A stretch of DNA of 13,338 nt, taken from NCBI GenBank assembly GCA_016931365.1, contig JAFGEY010000516.1, forward strand, positions 1-13,338, given 5' to 3'. The stretch comes from Anaerolineae bacterium (GTDB lineage Bacteria; Chloroflexota; Anaerolineae; JAFGEY01). The notes under the pieces were generated by a model. That model had not been told where the DNA came from, did not search any database, and saw nothing but the letters and a program-made list of their open reading frames with translations. A program made the translations under genes and the position numbers. Shown here in pieces: positions 13,216-13,338 of this stretch. How positions within the stretch are numbered: position 1 is the stretch's first letter; each line of letters starts with the position of its first letter.

Positions 13216-13338
13216 ATGCCCAGAGAACGCGGAGAAGAGTATTACACTGACCAGGAATTTTTCCCCATATTCAGCAAGCTGAATGCGCTGTTTCCTCAAA
13301 CGTCTCCATGGGAAGAGACAAAAGCGCGCAAGGAGCAC
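13216..13338 (+). CDS. Unknown protein, 5' end only
   Basis: The ATG at 13216, with AAAGGA seven bases upstream, opens a frame of 41 codons that runs off the window. The product begins MPRERGEEYYTDQEFFPIF and continues with a short amphipathic stretch (SKLNALFPQ). No family is recognised. The 70 bases between the SagB stop and this start hold only the ribosome binding site, so it may be cotranscribed with the SagB gene. Confidence 0.6.
   Translation, partial: MPRERGEEYYTDQEFFPIFSKLNALFPQTSPWEETKARKEH

Overview
The window appears to be chromosomal DNA from a GC-rich, probably environmental bacterium. The best guess is Chloroflexota (Anaerolineae/Caldilinea-like). This rests on recalled resemblance of several products to proteins common in that phylum: a very large LuxR-type ATPase regulator, a 75-residue 'QIRVQG' protein, and a glycosidase-like C-terminal fragment ending in LVIRDLFVKDYPILLRL. 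It was not checked by a search. No tRNA, rRNA, CRISPR array or insertion sequence is visible.

Layout. (a) Positions 1-353, + strand: the 3' end of a WGR-domain gene, then a possible 55-residue ORF that overlaps it by ATGA. (b) Positions 409-9574, - strand: a compact accessory or catabolic locus in three transcription units. Read right to left these are: a MalT-like (LAL) LuxR regulator ending in a terminator; then promoter, alpha/beta hydrolase B, amidase, a stand-alone 70-residue helical domain, and a terminator; then promoter, alpha/beta hydrolase A carrying the same 70-residue domain at its N-terminus, a uroporphyrinogen-decarboxylase-like protein, and the 75-residue protein. (c) Positions 9769-10308, + strand: a probable C-terminal remnant of a glycosidase-like gene. 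(d) Positions 10410-13338, + strand: a good sigma70-type promoter, a small excisionase-like HTH protein, a nucleotidyltransferase-fold protein, a protein with a degenerate HNH/zinc-knuckle, a SagB/nitroreductase-family flavoprotein, and a truncated unknown gene.

The most interesting part is (b). Both structural units start from almost the same non-coding cassette: a terminator stem, a T-run, three copies of a CTACCCA-like repeat, and a -35/-10 promoter. The cassette occurs at 3414-3515 and again at 6647-6749. The adjacent LAL regulator is the obvious candidate for binding these repeats. One domain exists both fused to hydrolase A and as a free protein encoded in the other operon (51 of 70 residues identical, counted by hand). 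This suggests a duplicated module in which the free domain may pair with, or substitute for, the fused one. The two hydrolases resemble the helical-cap C-C hydrolases (2,6-dihydroxypseudooxynicotine hydrolase / Ayg1-like). Together with an amidase and a methyltransferase-like URO-D protein, they suggest an inducible pathway for cleaving an amide- or ketone-containing, possibly methylated, small molecule. The substrate cannot be read from the sequence.

Starts were set by Shine-Dalgarno position. Four long open frames (hydrolase A, hydrolase B, the LAL regulator and the HTH gene) were shortened to an internal ATG preceded by a strong GGAGG-type site.
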